A stretch of 64,000 nt of DNA from Kudoa neothunni (lineage: Eukaryota; Cnidaria). Each line of letters starts with the position of its first letter. Position 1 is the first letter of the stretch. The position numbers and the translations under genes are program-made. Of the stretch, positions 1 through 11,158 are shown in pieces. The notes under the pieces are model-generated. The model had not been told where the DNA came from, did not search any database, and saw only the letters and a list, made by a program, of their open reading frames with translations. The DNA is taken from assembly GCA_964304625.1 (NCBI GenBank), contig OZ199838.1, forward strand, positions 10,726,001 through 10,790,000, written 5' to 3'.

Positions 1-1683
1 TAGCGTGCGCGCACACTTAATGAGGTTGCAGTTTTTGGTACTGGAGTACTTCCGTAAAGCCTTAATGAGCAGTTTGCGTACAATTTAATTCCCACATGGC
101 TGTTAAAAAATCAGAGCTATTTTCATTTCTAACGTTGATTTTGGATATTGAGGTTATGCTCCAAATTCGGATTGCGTGTAAGTCAAGTTGAGGTCTCTTA
201 AAATTGAAAGTGTCTATTTGCACAAAGGCTTTTGAAGTTTGACTTTTTCTTGAAACTTCGAATTCTTGAGCTTTTTTATATATAGTCTTAAAGCGTATTT
301 TTTCCAATTGTATACCAAACTAAGTTTGTATTAAATAATTAGGTGATATTATGAATGAAAATAAAATTTAAAATTAAAAGAGTTACAAGATGTTAATTTT
401 TTGATTACTAAGTTAAGTTAAGAAATGTATAATAATTCGAATGATCTCCATATTCAGGAACATAGCACGCCTTCTCCCTAGCGTTGCCTCGGTATTGCAT
501 TTTAACGCATTAGTTATTGACGTGTTTGACTGTATTTGGTAATGATCGAATCTCACTATTTTCCAAAATATTACGCAGTAGCATTATGAAAACATTGAAA
601 GAATTTTCTCTTTAAGAAATTCCATAAAGATAAAACAAACCAACTCATTGAATGCGAAAACAGTATAATATATACAGTTTAAAAAATAGTTAATTAGGTG
701 AAATAATAATATACGCATAACATGATTTCTCATCACAACAATATTATAAGAAGTGAGCGATAGAGCTGTGAGTCAAAGATATCTCAAACGCTTAAAATAT
801 CTGAGAAAATTTTTGAAACAAGAGTCAGGACATGGTGACGATGATTAGCCGATAGCTTAGACTAAAAAAGTCAAATATTATTTTTTTTAATTACTTGGTT
901 TATTTATAATAACATGATTCGATATTTTTCCTTATATTTCTTTAATGTATTTGGTAATAAATTGTTTTTATTTCATTTCCAACTCATAATATCATGATTG
1001 ATTAATTTATCATCTTTTTTATGTATCATCAATTATGATCTCGTTGACATAAGTTATTCGATTAGAACAATAACGTCAGTTGTTTAATTAATAGCGTATA
1101 TTTTCAATAGTTGAAAACAAATTAAAGTTAATTATGCATATCCAACAGCAACCAGAAACGTACTCATGTCATTATAGATTACGTACAAATTTTCAAATAA
1201 AAATTTATCAAATGTTATATTCGTCCTAAAAATATATTAATCGGCCTCTTATTTCTCCATAAAATAATTTTAACATACTTTATTAACCAATTTTAAAATT
1301 GCAACAATTTAATGAGAAATACTGTTAACAATTTATTAAATGATTTTAAAAAACACAGTAATCGTTTACTGCGTCATATGCTTCACGTATTATCACGCAT
1401 TATAACTAATGTATAAAACTACACACTTCTCAAAATAAGCAGTTTCTACCATATTTACTCTTATAAAAAGTCCGATTAAGATATATAATTCATTTAGAAA
1501 GCTATTTTAAATTTTTTAACAAAAATAATAATTTTTTTAAATTTCTATTTAATTTTATTCATCTTAACAGAATTTATGAGAATATAAAAATATGAATATC
1601 TTATAAGTTAATAATGTTGAATATTAATAAATTTTGGTCATTTTATAACTTTATCAAAAAATCTAGTTTTCATGTATTTTGTT
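1..1683. other. AT-rich stretch, no gene recognised
   Basis: No protein family, RNA gene or terminal-repeat element was recognised here. One open frame of 81 codons lies on the minus strand at 62-307. It has no recognisable motif and no convincing splice partner, so I do not call it a gene. The rest is very AT-rich with stops in all frames. Confidence 0.5.
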
Positions 1684-2166
1684 TACAAGGTAAAGCTCCT
1701 GGCACAACTGGTTAGGTTGTGAAGTTCGGGTTAGTTAGGCCTTCTCCATTTACGCTTTAGGTACCGCAGCGTCATATTAAGGCGACTTACGTTTATGCAG
1801 TAGTGTGGGATTTTATTTTAACCCACTAAACATCCTCGTTTCGGAGAAACCACCATATCATATCTGGTCTAATCCAGAATTAATTAATCTGGGAAAGTCA
1901 TCTGAATGCGGGAGTTGGCTCTACGGGAACCCCCTACTGGGTTGTATTTCGTTCTTGTACCCTGGCGTTTATGAGGGCCCGAGATTTACCCTTCCACCAG
2001 GATCCTCTCCTAGCTGCAAACAAGGCCATAATAAATCGTAGATCCTTGCGATTACTACAGCCTTCCTACTTAATTTCGGATTAGGAGTACAGGAACGCCC
2101 GAACTAAGCTTCGAACTCGCAACCTCACGGTATGCGATCTCGACCTAACACTATTATGCCATATTT
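1684..2166 (-). repeat. tRNA-derived SINE, copy 1
   Basis: This is a repeat of about 480 bases that matches 34893-35384 along most of its length. Read on the minus strand it opens with a tRNA-like head: an A-box-like TGGCATAATAG and, about 40 bases on, a B-box-like GAGTTCGAAGC, the layout of a Pol III promoter. A long non-tRNA body follows, and the far end near 1684 is A-rich on the minus strand. No coding frame is conserved between the copies. The tRNA head, lack of coding and second copy inserted in an unrelated element together make a SINE the best call. Confidence 0.7.
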
Positions 2167-3085
2167 TCTCCAGGCATCGAGTTTTCATGATAGAGGTTTG
2201 GAGTATCGGCAGTTTTAACGAGTATCGAGTATAGAACAGGCAAAAACTTGGTATCAGAGAAACGCTAATTTTCATAATAATCTACGCTTTTAAGTTCAAT
2301 GTAAATTACTGTCATTTTATTGAATTAAGGATTAAAATGTTACTTCATTTTTTAATTTATATGGAGGATTTTAAAAAACTTTAATTGCAGAATAATTAAA
2401 CTTTTAACATATAATAAAATTAAATATGTGTACGGTAATTAAATATAAACTGGAGAATGATCTAACTAGCAAAATTTATACACTTAATTGATTTGATTCC
2501 ATTCAAATAAAAGAGGATTATTTTAGGTGAAATCAGTCACCGAATCCAAATGAACTTTTTTATGTCAAGTGATATTTTTAAGAAATAATAAATTTATCGA
2601 GCGTGACTGTATTAATAGTTTTACAGAAAATATGATATTTCTTTTTGATAAAAAATGCATAAAAATAAATGTTGGTCATTCTGTATACGCAGTTTCCACT
2701 GATGAAAGAGTGGGGAATCCCACTCTCACCAACGATAAGTTGATTAGTCTTCGCATTATTTCATTTACAACTTTTTCATCTACAATTAAAAAATTATTCA
2801 TAAAATAATGATAATATTAAAACATTACCAGAAACTTGAATAAGACCCATAGAATTATATCTGATAAAGGACCAAAATTCGGCCACATGTACTATCTTAA
2901 CATTTTGAAATAATAAAGTAGTTCCGCCTTAATGATATTTACCTTTGAACGGGTTTCCGAAGATAGCAAAACTTCTTTTTCTATTTCACAAAATTTCATT
3001 TTGTAATTTGCTAAACATTTTCGTTCACTGTAATAGCAATATCTACAAATAAGTTAGATGACCCGAAAAATGAAACTATTAGAAT
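2167..3085. other. intergenic stretch
   Basis: No gene was recognised between the SINE and the 3' end of the coiled-coil gene. A 79-codon plus-strand frame at 2569-2808 shows no family resemblance, and I regard it as chance. Confidence 0.45.
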
Positions 3086-4203
3086 CTACCCTTCGGTTGG
3101 GTCTTTAATTCTGTCAATTGATGGATTTGAAAGTACAATTTTAGATTTTAAATCTTTCATTTTCTGAGACATATTGTTTCAGTTCATGTAGTAAGAAACT
3201 TTTAATTAAAATACTTTTTCATCAGGAAAGTTTAAACATAAATCAATATCCCTATTGAACAAATTTTCTAACAGAGGACTGGGGAACTCCTTGTTGTTCT
3301 TTATCCATTGTGAAATGGTTTCGTATAAAGTTTCTTCGCAAACTATCTGTAACTCAATTAATTCAACTTTAATTTTACTATCATCAACGACTTTATTTAA
3401 CGGAATAGTATATAGAGAAATTTGTGAACGTTTCGTTTCGTCCCTTATTGAAGGGACCTTTGCACCGGAAACCGATTGTATTTTTCTGCTATTGCCTTTG
3501 CCAAAAATTTTAAACATTTTTGAATTGATTGATGATGACCTTAAATAAATGAGTTTGTTGTTAAGTACAAATATGTGCAAAGGTCTAAAAACAATTTATT
3601 AAATACTCATGACCATTATCATCGTGAATTTGATGAAGTTGTTCAAGGTGTGTTAACAATACATTTACCTGATTGAAAAATTATAAAGCGAATTCAATAA
3701 AAAAAGTTACTTTTAATTTTGTGTCAGTTAGTTGACGTAAAGCTTCGTTCCTCTCGGCTTCAATTTTTTTAATATTTTGATATGATTCCTAAATTTTGGT
3801 TACTGCACATTTATACCTCTTAAACAATTATAACGGTAAATTTAAAATATTTAAAATTGAGCAAATGGAAAGTTTCGTCGAATTAACTTCAAATATTAAT
3901 GCTGTAAATTCCTGAATCTCAGAGTGAGTCATGGCGTTTGATTGCTTCATAATTTGAAACTGTTTCTTTAAATCTTTATATTTCTTTTATAAAAAAAGTT
4001 ACCGCGCATTTTATTTGAATTATTAACCTGTTTGTAGTTTTTTTGTGGCGAGGTTGTTGATATTCTGTTTTCATGCTCCGATTCGTTATTGTTATCAACA
4101 CTACATTACCATTGTGAAAGTAACTTTAGCGGAAAAAATTGGCGTTTAATTGCCTCAAAATATCAGAATTTTGATTATCGTTTCCTGACATTTCTTTCAT
4201 TGA
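3086..4203 (-). CDS. coiled-coil protein of unknown function, six short exons
   Basis: Five minus-strand exons join with agreeing phases: 4028-4100, 3888-3983, 3711-3788, 3607-3668, 3215-3539 and the last exon 3086-3163 with its stop. Introns between them are 44, 99, 42, 67 and 51 bases, all GT-AG. The product is charged: a Ser/Asn/Glu-rich start, a heptad-like coiled coil (for example KKIEAERNEALRQL), a basic linker with MFKIFGKG, and a Leu/Ile/Glu-rich C-terminal region. A likely first exon begins at MKEMSGND near 4203. I could not find an open splice from it into 4100, so the N-terminus is unresolved. I do not recognise the family; an adaptor or scaffold is possible but unproven. A Merlin transposon lies just upstream. 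Confidence 0.6.
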
Positions 4204-4702
4204 AACAAAAAAGCTTCTTTCAATTACGCCGAAAAATTTGTTTGAACTATAGAATTTAAATAGTGATCCAGGTTATTGAATATGTCAACGTAATCTTAGG
4301 GTTGTTACCACGGAAACGTAGATAATCAAATACAATAATCCAGCCGAGATAGAAAATAATAATAAGTCTTCGCCAGAGTTAGTTTTCAGTCGGAGTAAAA
4401 CAAAAAAATGATACACTTTTTATTATTTTCCTCTTAAGAAAAAAGACAATATTTTAAAATTTTTCGTAATAATTTCTAAAATTCTTCATTTTATAAATTA
4501 TGTATAAATTATGTGCTTAAAAAATTAAGTAAATTTATAAAAGAAAGTGACGGTTCTAAAATGGGAATATAATTATTAAACGCTCATACAAACGCTGAAA
4601 AATTAGGTTACTCACACTTGGGATCAAATTGAGCCATAACTCTTGATAAAAACCCTTACTATTTTTTTAAAGCAGAGGCTATTGGCACGATAAAAAATTT
4701 GG
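4204..4702. other. stretch between coiled-coil gene and Merlin element
   Basis: No coding region was recognised. It should hold the promoter of the coiled-coil gene on the minus strand, but no element stands out by eye. Confidence 0.4.
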
Positions 4703-5736
4703 GGCTAGACTACACAATACGGGGCCTCTTCGGTAAAAGTCGGAATAAATCGAAATATTCAAATTATACGATAAAATTATTGTTTATTTCTCTAAAAAAT
4801 GAACTTAGTTCGAAATTTTTATATTTTCTTTCGAGAATATAATCAGATATATAATCGTAGAGCGAGTCAAGGTTTTTGTTTGTAACGCTACGGTATTTTC
4901 TCTTGAAAGCACCCCAAATAGTTTCAGTTCGGTTAGTATGGACACCAGTACCCGAAACAAACGAACATTTGTGCGTCACAGTTTCGTGGAGAAATCCAAG
5001 TTTATTTACACGTCGATATCCTGCCCGGCTATCTGTCTACAGAATTGAATTTTCCATCACTGCATTTAAAATAATATTTTCAAGAATATCTCCGTTCCTT
5101 TTGTTGGTCAACTCAAAAAAACAATCGCCACTCTTATCGATACCACCAACTATCCAATATTGTAAATTTTTCAACAGACGCCCAACGTTGTATTTGCGTT
5201 TAGTGACGGCAATCTCATCAGTTTGCACTATAACGTTTTCATCCCCAATTTACGTATTTTCATAAGTGATTTTTAGGGTGATAATACTCCGCATTAACTC
5301 CCTCCAATCATGAATCGTATTATGCGATGAAATTTCAGTATGGGTTTGAATTTCTTCATATGTCACGTTTTTTAATTGGATGTGCAATACAAACAAAAGA
5401 AAAAGTTTCCATAGTAGAAGATTAGAATGTTGAAAAATTGAGCCAGTTCTTAGATTTTTTTTCTTCTACAATCTGGACAGCGGAAAAAAATAAGTCATTC
5501 AGAGACTTATCAAAAACTTCTCGCATCATACATCCACATTCACATTTCTTCTGTAAGAAATAAGGCCGAGATTTTGAAGAGTTCTTATGGTATACATCGT
5601 ATCATATTTAAAAAACCCATAATCAGTGGCCTTTGTGGTGTCAATATTTTCTAAATCAAAGTTTTTTAACAGGAAACTCATTTCTCGACGGTTGTCCGAC
5701 TTTTATTGAAACGGTCCCGTATTGTGTAGTTTAGCC
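4703..5736 (-). mobile_element. Merlin (IS1595/ISXO2-like) DNA transposon
   Basis: The two ends are inverted repeats of about 40 bases: GGCTAGACTACACAATAC on the left and the complement of GGCTAAACTACACAATAC on the right, each followed inward by a similar AAAAGTCGG block. The inside codes on the minus strand for an IS1595-type DDE transposase. The element is about 1.03 kb, a normal size for Merlin. I could not see a clean 8-9 base target duplication, so the insertion is probably old. It separates the coiled-coil gene from a possible plus-strand exon pair at its right. Confidence 0.85.
4764..5580 (-). pseudogene. Merlin transposase, interrupted
   Basis: Read on the minus strand, the frame gives VQTDEIAVTKRKYNVGR followed by a WIVGGIDKSGDCFFE block, which is the first catalytic Asp region of IS1595-type enzymes. 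Further on come TDSRAGYRRVNKLGF (second Asp) and HTNRTETIWGAFKRKY (the H-T-N ... E/W block that carries the final acidic residue). The C-terminus is at 4764. An upstream part reads VTYEEIQTHTEISSHNTIHDW, typical of the helix-turn-helix segment. A stop codon near 5040, beside the second Asp, and loss of frame upst ream of 5250 show that this copy no longer codes for a whole enzyme. Confidence 0.8.
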
Positions 5737-5738
5737 TA

Positions 5739-5915
5739 ATATAGACTCATTTATTGCTATAGAACATGTAAAAAGTGTTTGGATCAACGTATGATAAATT
5801 CGCGAGTATTCCCTCTTTTTGTCATACAGGGGACACAACGGATTCTGAATACAATGACTGTATGTTTGAGAATCCCACAACAGATAGTTATAGCTCATTT
5901 ATTGAAATAAATTAA
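5739..5915 (+). CDS. possible 3' exons of an unidentified host gene
   Basis: A frame reading CYRTCKKCLDQ ends at a GT donor. After a 48-base GT-AG intron it continues in phase as DTTDSEYNDCMFENPTTDS, stopping at 5915. The pair looks like the end of a protein, with a CxxC motif followed by an acidic/Ser-Thr tail as in cytoplasmic tails of membrane proteins. I found no upstream exons; they would have to lie left of the Merlin insertion. A chance match is quite possible. Confidence 0.25.
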
Positions 5916-6295
5916 CCCGACGAGAAAATTCACTCATTAGCATTAATGGATGAGAATAATGGTTTGAATAAGCAACATGTACTCGTGGATGAACTAATGC
6001 AGAGAATATTTTCATACATAAAGTCGGTTACACAAATAGAGTATTTAAACTGCGTTGGACTTTTTTCTTTTATTAATAGTAATAATTGTATAATTGATCT
6101 TTATAATGGGAGCAATATATTATTCATGAATTAATCGATTTATTATTATATTGTTGCCAATGCCGGAAGTTGGATGGAAATACATGTTGAAAAATATAAC
6201 GAACGAATTATTAGACGTGTCTATTTGTTTTCATGGAGAACAAACAAAAAGGCGGTTTTCAAACCGATTAATTATATAGACAAACGATGTAAAGT

Positions 6296-7537
6296 TTATG
6301 TGTGATGCGTAGGAACTTTCTCATATTCTCCGTTCCTTTGCAAGAAAAAATGGAATAGCATTCCTAAGGCAAAGGTTTGAAACAACAACGAGGAGGCGAT
6401 AAAGAAGTAGCCAACGCCAAAGCTTGTATTTCTTTCTCTTAGAACATCAGTAGTTATAAATGTTGTGTAAATTATAGTGTAGAACATGCTAATGACATCT
6501 AAAATATTCGTGAGAAATATTTTAAGACCATAAAAAACAAATACATGATGATATAGTAAAAAACAGCGTTATGTTGAGACATAACGGCGAAAACAGCCGG
6601 CTTATCGGTAACAAAATACATACCAACATCAATGTTAAGATGATGTAAAAGAACATGATTCGAATACATCTTAGAGAAGCTGAAGAATTTCCCCCTTAAA
6701 TTATGTTAACACTGACTTACCAACTACATTTGTAATCTTACATCCATCAAAATATAGACTGTTGCTGTAAGATGCTATATTATAGAGTCCTCCTTAAGAA
6801 AAATAAAATTTATAGCTTTCGTCTTGTGAAAATAATGAATTACTGTTTGGTTTGATAACAGTGTAATTAGGATATCCTTTATAAAAGCAATATTAAAAAG
6901 TCCATTAAGCTTAACTTATTAAAATTATAAAAATTAGAAGAAATAACATTTTTATTTTATTTTATTTATTTTCTGAATTATGAATAAAGAATCAACAATT
7001 GAAATCAGAAAATGAATTATAACAACGGTTAATGAATCTTTTTTTATTACGTTGAAAAAACTACCTTCAATGAGTGCATTATTAACTATAAAAATAATAA
7101 TTATATTAGTACGTCAAAATTAAAGATATTACATTGATTGTAAAAAACTTCCAACTTGTTGTAAAAGTTTGACGTCTCTAAGTAATAAAAAGAGCTATCA
7201 GAAGATTACAATTTGTTCAGCTACCAAACGAAGAAGGAAGCGATAATGATGCTAAATCGATATAATATATAACTGGCTGAAATTCAAAACAAAGCATACA
7301 TTCGTTAAGATAAATAATCTCATTTGTACATTGGATAGTGTCGTTATTTTGAAGACAAGTCGAGAAATGTCCAAAATGGTAGTGACCATCAAAAGTTCTT
7401 CTGATCAACAAATCATTTGAAAATCCTCCAATAGTAATGCAGATAAGAGCAATCAAATTGAACACAACGAAAAATGAAATAAGTAAAATTCCCTTTCCAG
7501 TAGTCTGAAAGAATTTATAAATATAGTCCTCGAACAA
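6296..7537 (-). CDS. claudin/PMP22-like four-pass membrane protein
   Basis: Four minus-strand exons join in phase: 7225-7537, 6721-6792, 6545-6679 and 6296-6498, with GT-AG introns of 432, 41 and 46 bases. The 240 or so residues have four hydrophobic segments: one near residue 15-38 (GILLISFFVVFNLIALICI), then IRIMFFYIILTLMLV, a third across the exon 3/4 junction, and GYFFIASSLLFQTFALGML. A long Cys-containing loop lies between segments 1 and 2 and ends in a GLYN...C pattern like the first extracellular loop of claudins. The short tail ends in KVPTHHT. Topology and loop fit the claudin/PMP22/EMP superfamily, whose members act in junctions or as channel subunits. The first codon is uncertain: no in-frame ATG lies at 7537, so a further 5' exon may exist. 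Confidence 0.65.
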
Positions 7538-8559
7538 GATACATATTTCGTTTTTTGGGGCATTTTCAATAGTTCAATTTTAACGAGCAGTAGCTTGACA
7601 GACACTATTAAACCCCTTTTAAATATGTTAAGTTATGCAGAACGATCTTATCATAAATTTTGTATTGTAAATAAAGAATAAGATTGATAAAGAAATTAAT
7701 TTATTTGCATTCTTTATATCATTAAGTCAACTAGTTCTGTGTTGAACGAATATGACTAACTTGAGAATGGAATCCATCTAAATTTTTGTATATTTGAAAA
7801 ATCTTGAATAATTAAATTAAGTAAAAGTGATATTTTTAATTATATTTCGGTTTTTAAAACAAAATTATGAGCATACTTTTACGTACTTATTAAACAAATA
7901 AAGGATCAGTGTTTTATAGGTACATTGATTATGCTCATAATTATTCAAATCTCGCAATACCCAAAAAAAGATAAATATTTTTGGATCGAAGGATTATCCT
8001 TATAATGTGAAATTCAGCGTATGCTGAGGGCCAAAAATAAGAAAACCTTTGAACAGCTTTAATCATACGCTTTTATACAATGATATCGGATAAATATACG
8101 TCCCGTCAATAATATTAAATGCGACTGGAAATATTTTTTCAATTTATCCTCATTTAACATTGTTATCAGTAATTTTATGATAAATTTTTTTCGCTTGACT
8201 TGTTTATCTCTCACTCAGATTTGTACAATTTATAGAAAAAACAAAATATTCTAATGGGGTTTAAAATTCTACAAAAGGTTTAATCGCGTCCTTAGTTATG
8301 GGGAGATTAAATATGAATAATCCAATTTAATACAATGAAGAAAAAGTTTTTTTATTTATATGGCAATATCTATAACTGCAACTTATTAGTTTGTAGATAT
8401 CAAAAGTGGGGCTGGTTCTATCATAGATATAGGCACACCAGCAATTCACCTATAACCTTTGGACCTATCTTTCTGCGTTAGTGTCGGAATTTAAACCTTT
8501 CATGCCTAAATTGTTTGTTTCTAATCTGAAGATAATACATTACTTAAAAATTGTTGGTA
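7538..8559. other. AT-rich intergenic stretch
   Basis: I see no gene, RNA or terminal repeat. The 5' end and promoter of the claudin-like gene should lie in its left part. Confidence 0.4.
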
Positions 8560-9290
8560 ATAATGAGTCAAAAATTTAAAAAGCTCAAAATTTTTATTAG
8601 GCATTATCATCAAATTACAGGAATACTTAGAAATTAAGTCAAAATCCTATTTGTCTTTGTTATAAATGGGTGAAAATTACCGCTTTCTTTAAAATGCAAT
8701 TAAAATTGATTTTATATTTGATTTGTAAACAATGGTTTATTACAATCAATACTCTTATATCCATCAATTTTTTTTGCATATGCGCCAGTTTCGATGTTAA
8801 CTTCTTATTTTCAAAACTATTTTATATCTAAAAATATTTAAGCCAAAGCTTTTAAAAAGGGGCAAAAAATGTTTAGTTTTAATATATATTTTTTCCTGAA
8901 ATAGATCTATTATTATAAATAATGGAAGTCATACTTTATTAGACAATACACAATAATAATCCCTACATTAATTTACCAACTTTTCAAATATTTGAATGAA
9001 CATATTTAAACCATGACAGATTATATATAAAAAAAACCTTTTATAGTATATACTACGATTATGCATGAAAATAAATTACGTTATTTATATGGGTGCCATT
9101 CCAAATTTTTTAATTCGTATGCGAATGTTTAATTCACTAACATTATTTTTTAATTTGTTCCTCAATCAATAAGAATTACCATAACATTTCAAAACTATTT
9201 TGAAAAAAATATTCAAAAGAGAGCCTAATGGAGATGTAATTTCTTCCCTAGTTAATTAAAAATTTAAATGAACTTTGAGAATGAAAGAAT
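8560..9290. repeat. diverged interspersed repeat, copy 1
   Basis: This stretch aligns by eye, over about 700 bases and with many differences, to 19215-20235. Shared landmarks in order are TTATCATCAA..TTACAGG, TAAACAATGG, a GCGCCA block followed by TTTTTGGAACT-like sequence, TTTTCCCCTGAAATGGAT-like sequence, CAATAATCCCT and a final TTAAAATTTAAATGA. No coding is conserved. It is an old repeat of unknown class; copy 2 carries a nested MITE that this copy lacks. Confidence 0.6.
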
Positions 9291-9598
9291 CAATTCATTG
9301 AACATCCTCGTCTCGCATGATCGCCCATTTAAACCTTATCCTCTTATTTTTTGAATCATTTCGACTCTGCTGAGGCCTGGAAATTTTGTTTATCTAATAC
9401 TCCTGTTACACTACGCTTCAAACTCTTAATCTGATCCTCCCCACTGGACTGAACTATAACAGCAGTTGTTATAAAAGATCTACAGAATAATCAGAATTAA
9501 CAAATAAAATTTGGAAAACATGATAAGATTAAGATTGATAATGTAGCCAAAAGAGTGTACCATAGAAAATTACAGATCAAAAAGTGGGAAAATAATAA

Positions 9599-10918
9599 CT
9601 AACGTAAATTGAAACGACTAGGCATAGGTTGATTTCTGTTGAAAATTTTGATTGAGGTGACAACTTTAACAGCCTGAACTTGATAGGCGATTCTAAAGGC
9701 ACCTCTGATAGCCTGGATACATGTCCATCCCTTTTTAACAATTGAAGAACAATTCATACCATTCCAATAGTTCAGAAATTACTAGATATGTCCGCAAAAG
9801 ATTGTGATTGATTCGGGGGAATAGCATAGACGCAAAAACATACGAAAAAAATGGCATTGCCAAGCCAGTCACAACAAAGCCCACGACGTTTCGTTTCTGT
9901 CTTGGGTACACATCAAGACTAGAGATATCAACTTGCAGAGAGGGTTGGGAATTGGGATCGGTGTTGTTACTAAATTCAAGCATAACAGGGTTGGAATTAT
10001 TTCTAGTGATGGGGAAGGTATTTATAGGTGCAATGTGTTCATTATTGCTTTCAGTGTTAAACATTGTATCTTGGTTGAAAATCTCGTTCATCATTAACAA
10101 GTTGTGACATTGTATCTTTCTATTCTTCAACATTCGGTGGATCTAAATTGTAAATTTATATCCAACCAATCGATCGTCGCTCTCATTAAGATTTAACTAA
10201 AAAATAAAATACAATTTTTGTGCCAAAAAAATGCTCCCAATTATACGATTCGAAGTAGATCAATGAAATTGGTATTAGAACCAGGTGACACTCGGCCAAA
10301 GTGTAGCTGCCATCATAGAAAACACCATCAAAAATTTCTAAGAATTCTTCTCTACCATGAATAAATCTAAGTAATGCATCACTATAGCTATAAGCTAAGG
10401 CGGCGACTGATAAAAGTGCTCCAACTGAGACCAAACTGGGAACCAATCGACTAAGCAGTCTGTCACAGCAAGTTTGAATTCTGTATAAAAACGAGGGCCC
10501 ATCCACTGTGATCAAATACGGTGCATCACACCAGCTGCATTTTATCTCCCACGAGGAATCGTAATATTTGTTGTTGATGATAAATGTGAGTAGACACTTG
10601 TGATGGGCATACTTACGGATGCCATCGCAATTGCAAGCTGCAACCCAGTGGTTCTCGAATTCAACTTGGTCAGTTATTTCGGTTGTATCGCGACACAACC
10701 AACAAAATAACGTTTCTTTGGAGTCGATCCTAGAAGCAAAATTAAAAATCAGTTCTAAGAAATTGTTGAACAATATTTAAGATTGACAACTTCGTTGATG
10801 AATTTGTAACAGTATCAGGCATAGAGTGAATAGATGAACCGTTGGAAGGGGTTGGCGTGTAGATGCTTTGTGGGGGAGTCAGAACCTCATTTAAAGATAA
10901 CTGATTATCACTATTCAT
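9599..10918 (-). CDS. MARCHF5: MARCHF5-like RING-CH E3 ubiquitin ligase
   Basis: Four minus-strand exons (10791-10918, 10213-10729, 9783-10142, 9599-9730) join in phase across introns of 61, 70 and 52 bases and give 378 residues. A C4HC3 RING-CH finger uses C52, C55, C75, C77, H85, C88, C107 and C110, followed by DAPYLI, as in MARCHF5. Four hydrophobic segments follow, and the region near the last exon junction (NLLRTYL then AIRGAFRIAYQ) matches the last membrane span and tail of MARCHF5. Family members sit in the mitochondrial outer membrane and ubiquitinate fission factors and mislocalised proteins. Compared with vertebrate forms, this one has a longer Ser/Thr/Pro-rich N-terminus of about 50 residues and a long Asn-rich loop before the third span. 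Start chosen at the ATG at 10918; the frame is open a few codons further without another ATG. Confidence 0.9.
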
Positions 10919-11158
10919 TCTAAATTCCAAAGGGTCCGAAATCCGAATGGTTTCAGTAATTCAACTTACACACTTTTCACTAGGAAAAACTCTTAAACTC
11001 AGCTTATTTCAAGTAGATTTTATGTCAAAGTATTTTATTAATCAATCAAAATTCGAACAGACGACAGAAATTAATTTTCAGTGAGTTGACTCCAAAATAA
11101 GATTAATTATATACGCATGCCCCAAGATTGGATCAGTCAAGTTTTCTGGTAAAAACAC
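10919..11158. promoter_or_regulatory. shared head-to-head promoter region
   Basis: Only 240 bases separate the start codons of the MARCHF5-like gene (minus) and the INPP5F-like gene (plus). Both 5' UTRs and promoters must fit here, so a bidirectional promoter is the simple reading. No TATA box or known motif stands out in this AT-rich sequence. Confidence 0.5.

Noticed and set aside
54-307. 81-codon minus-strand frame at the left edge
   Set aside because: No recognisable domain, no splice partner and only the window edge beyond it; evidence too thin for a gene call.
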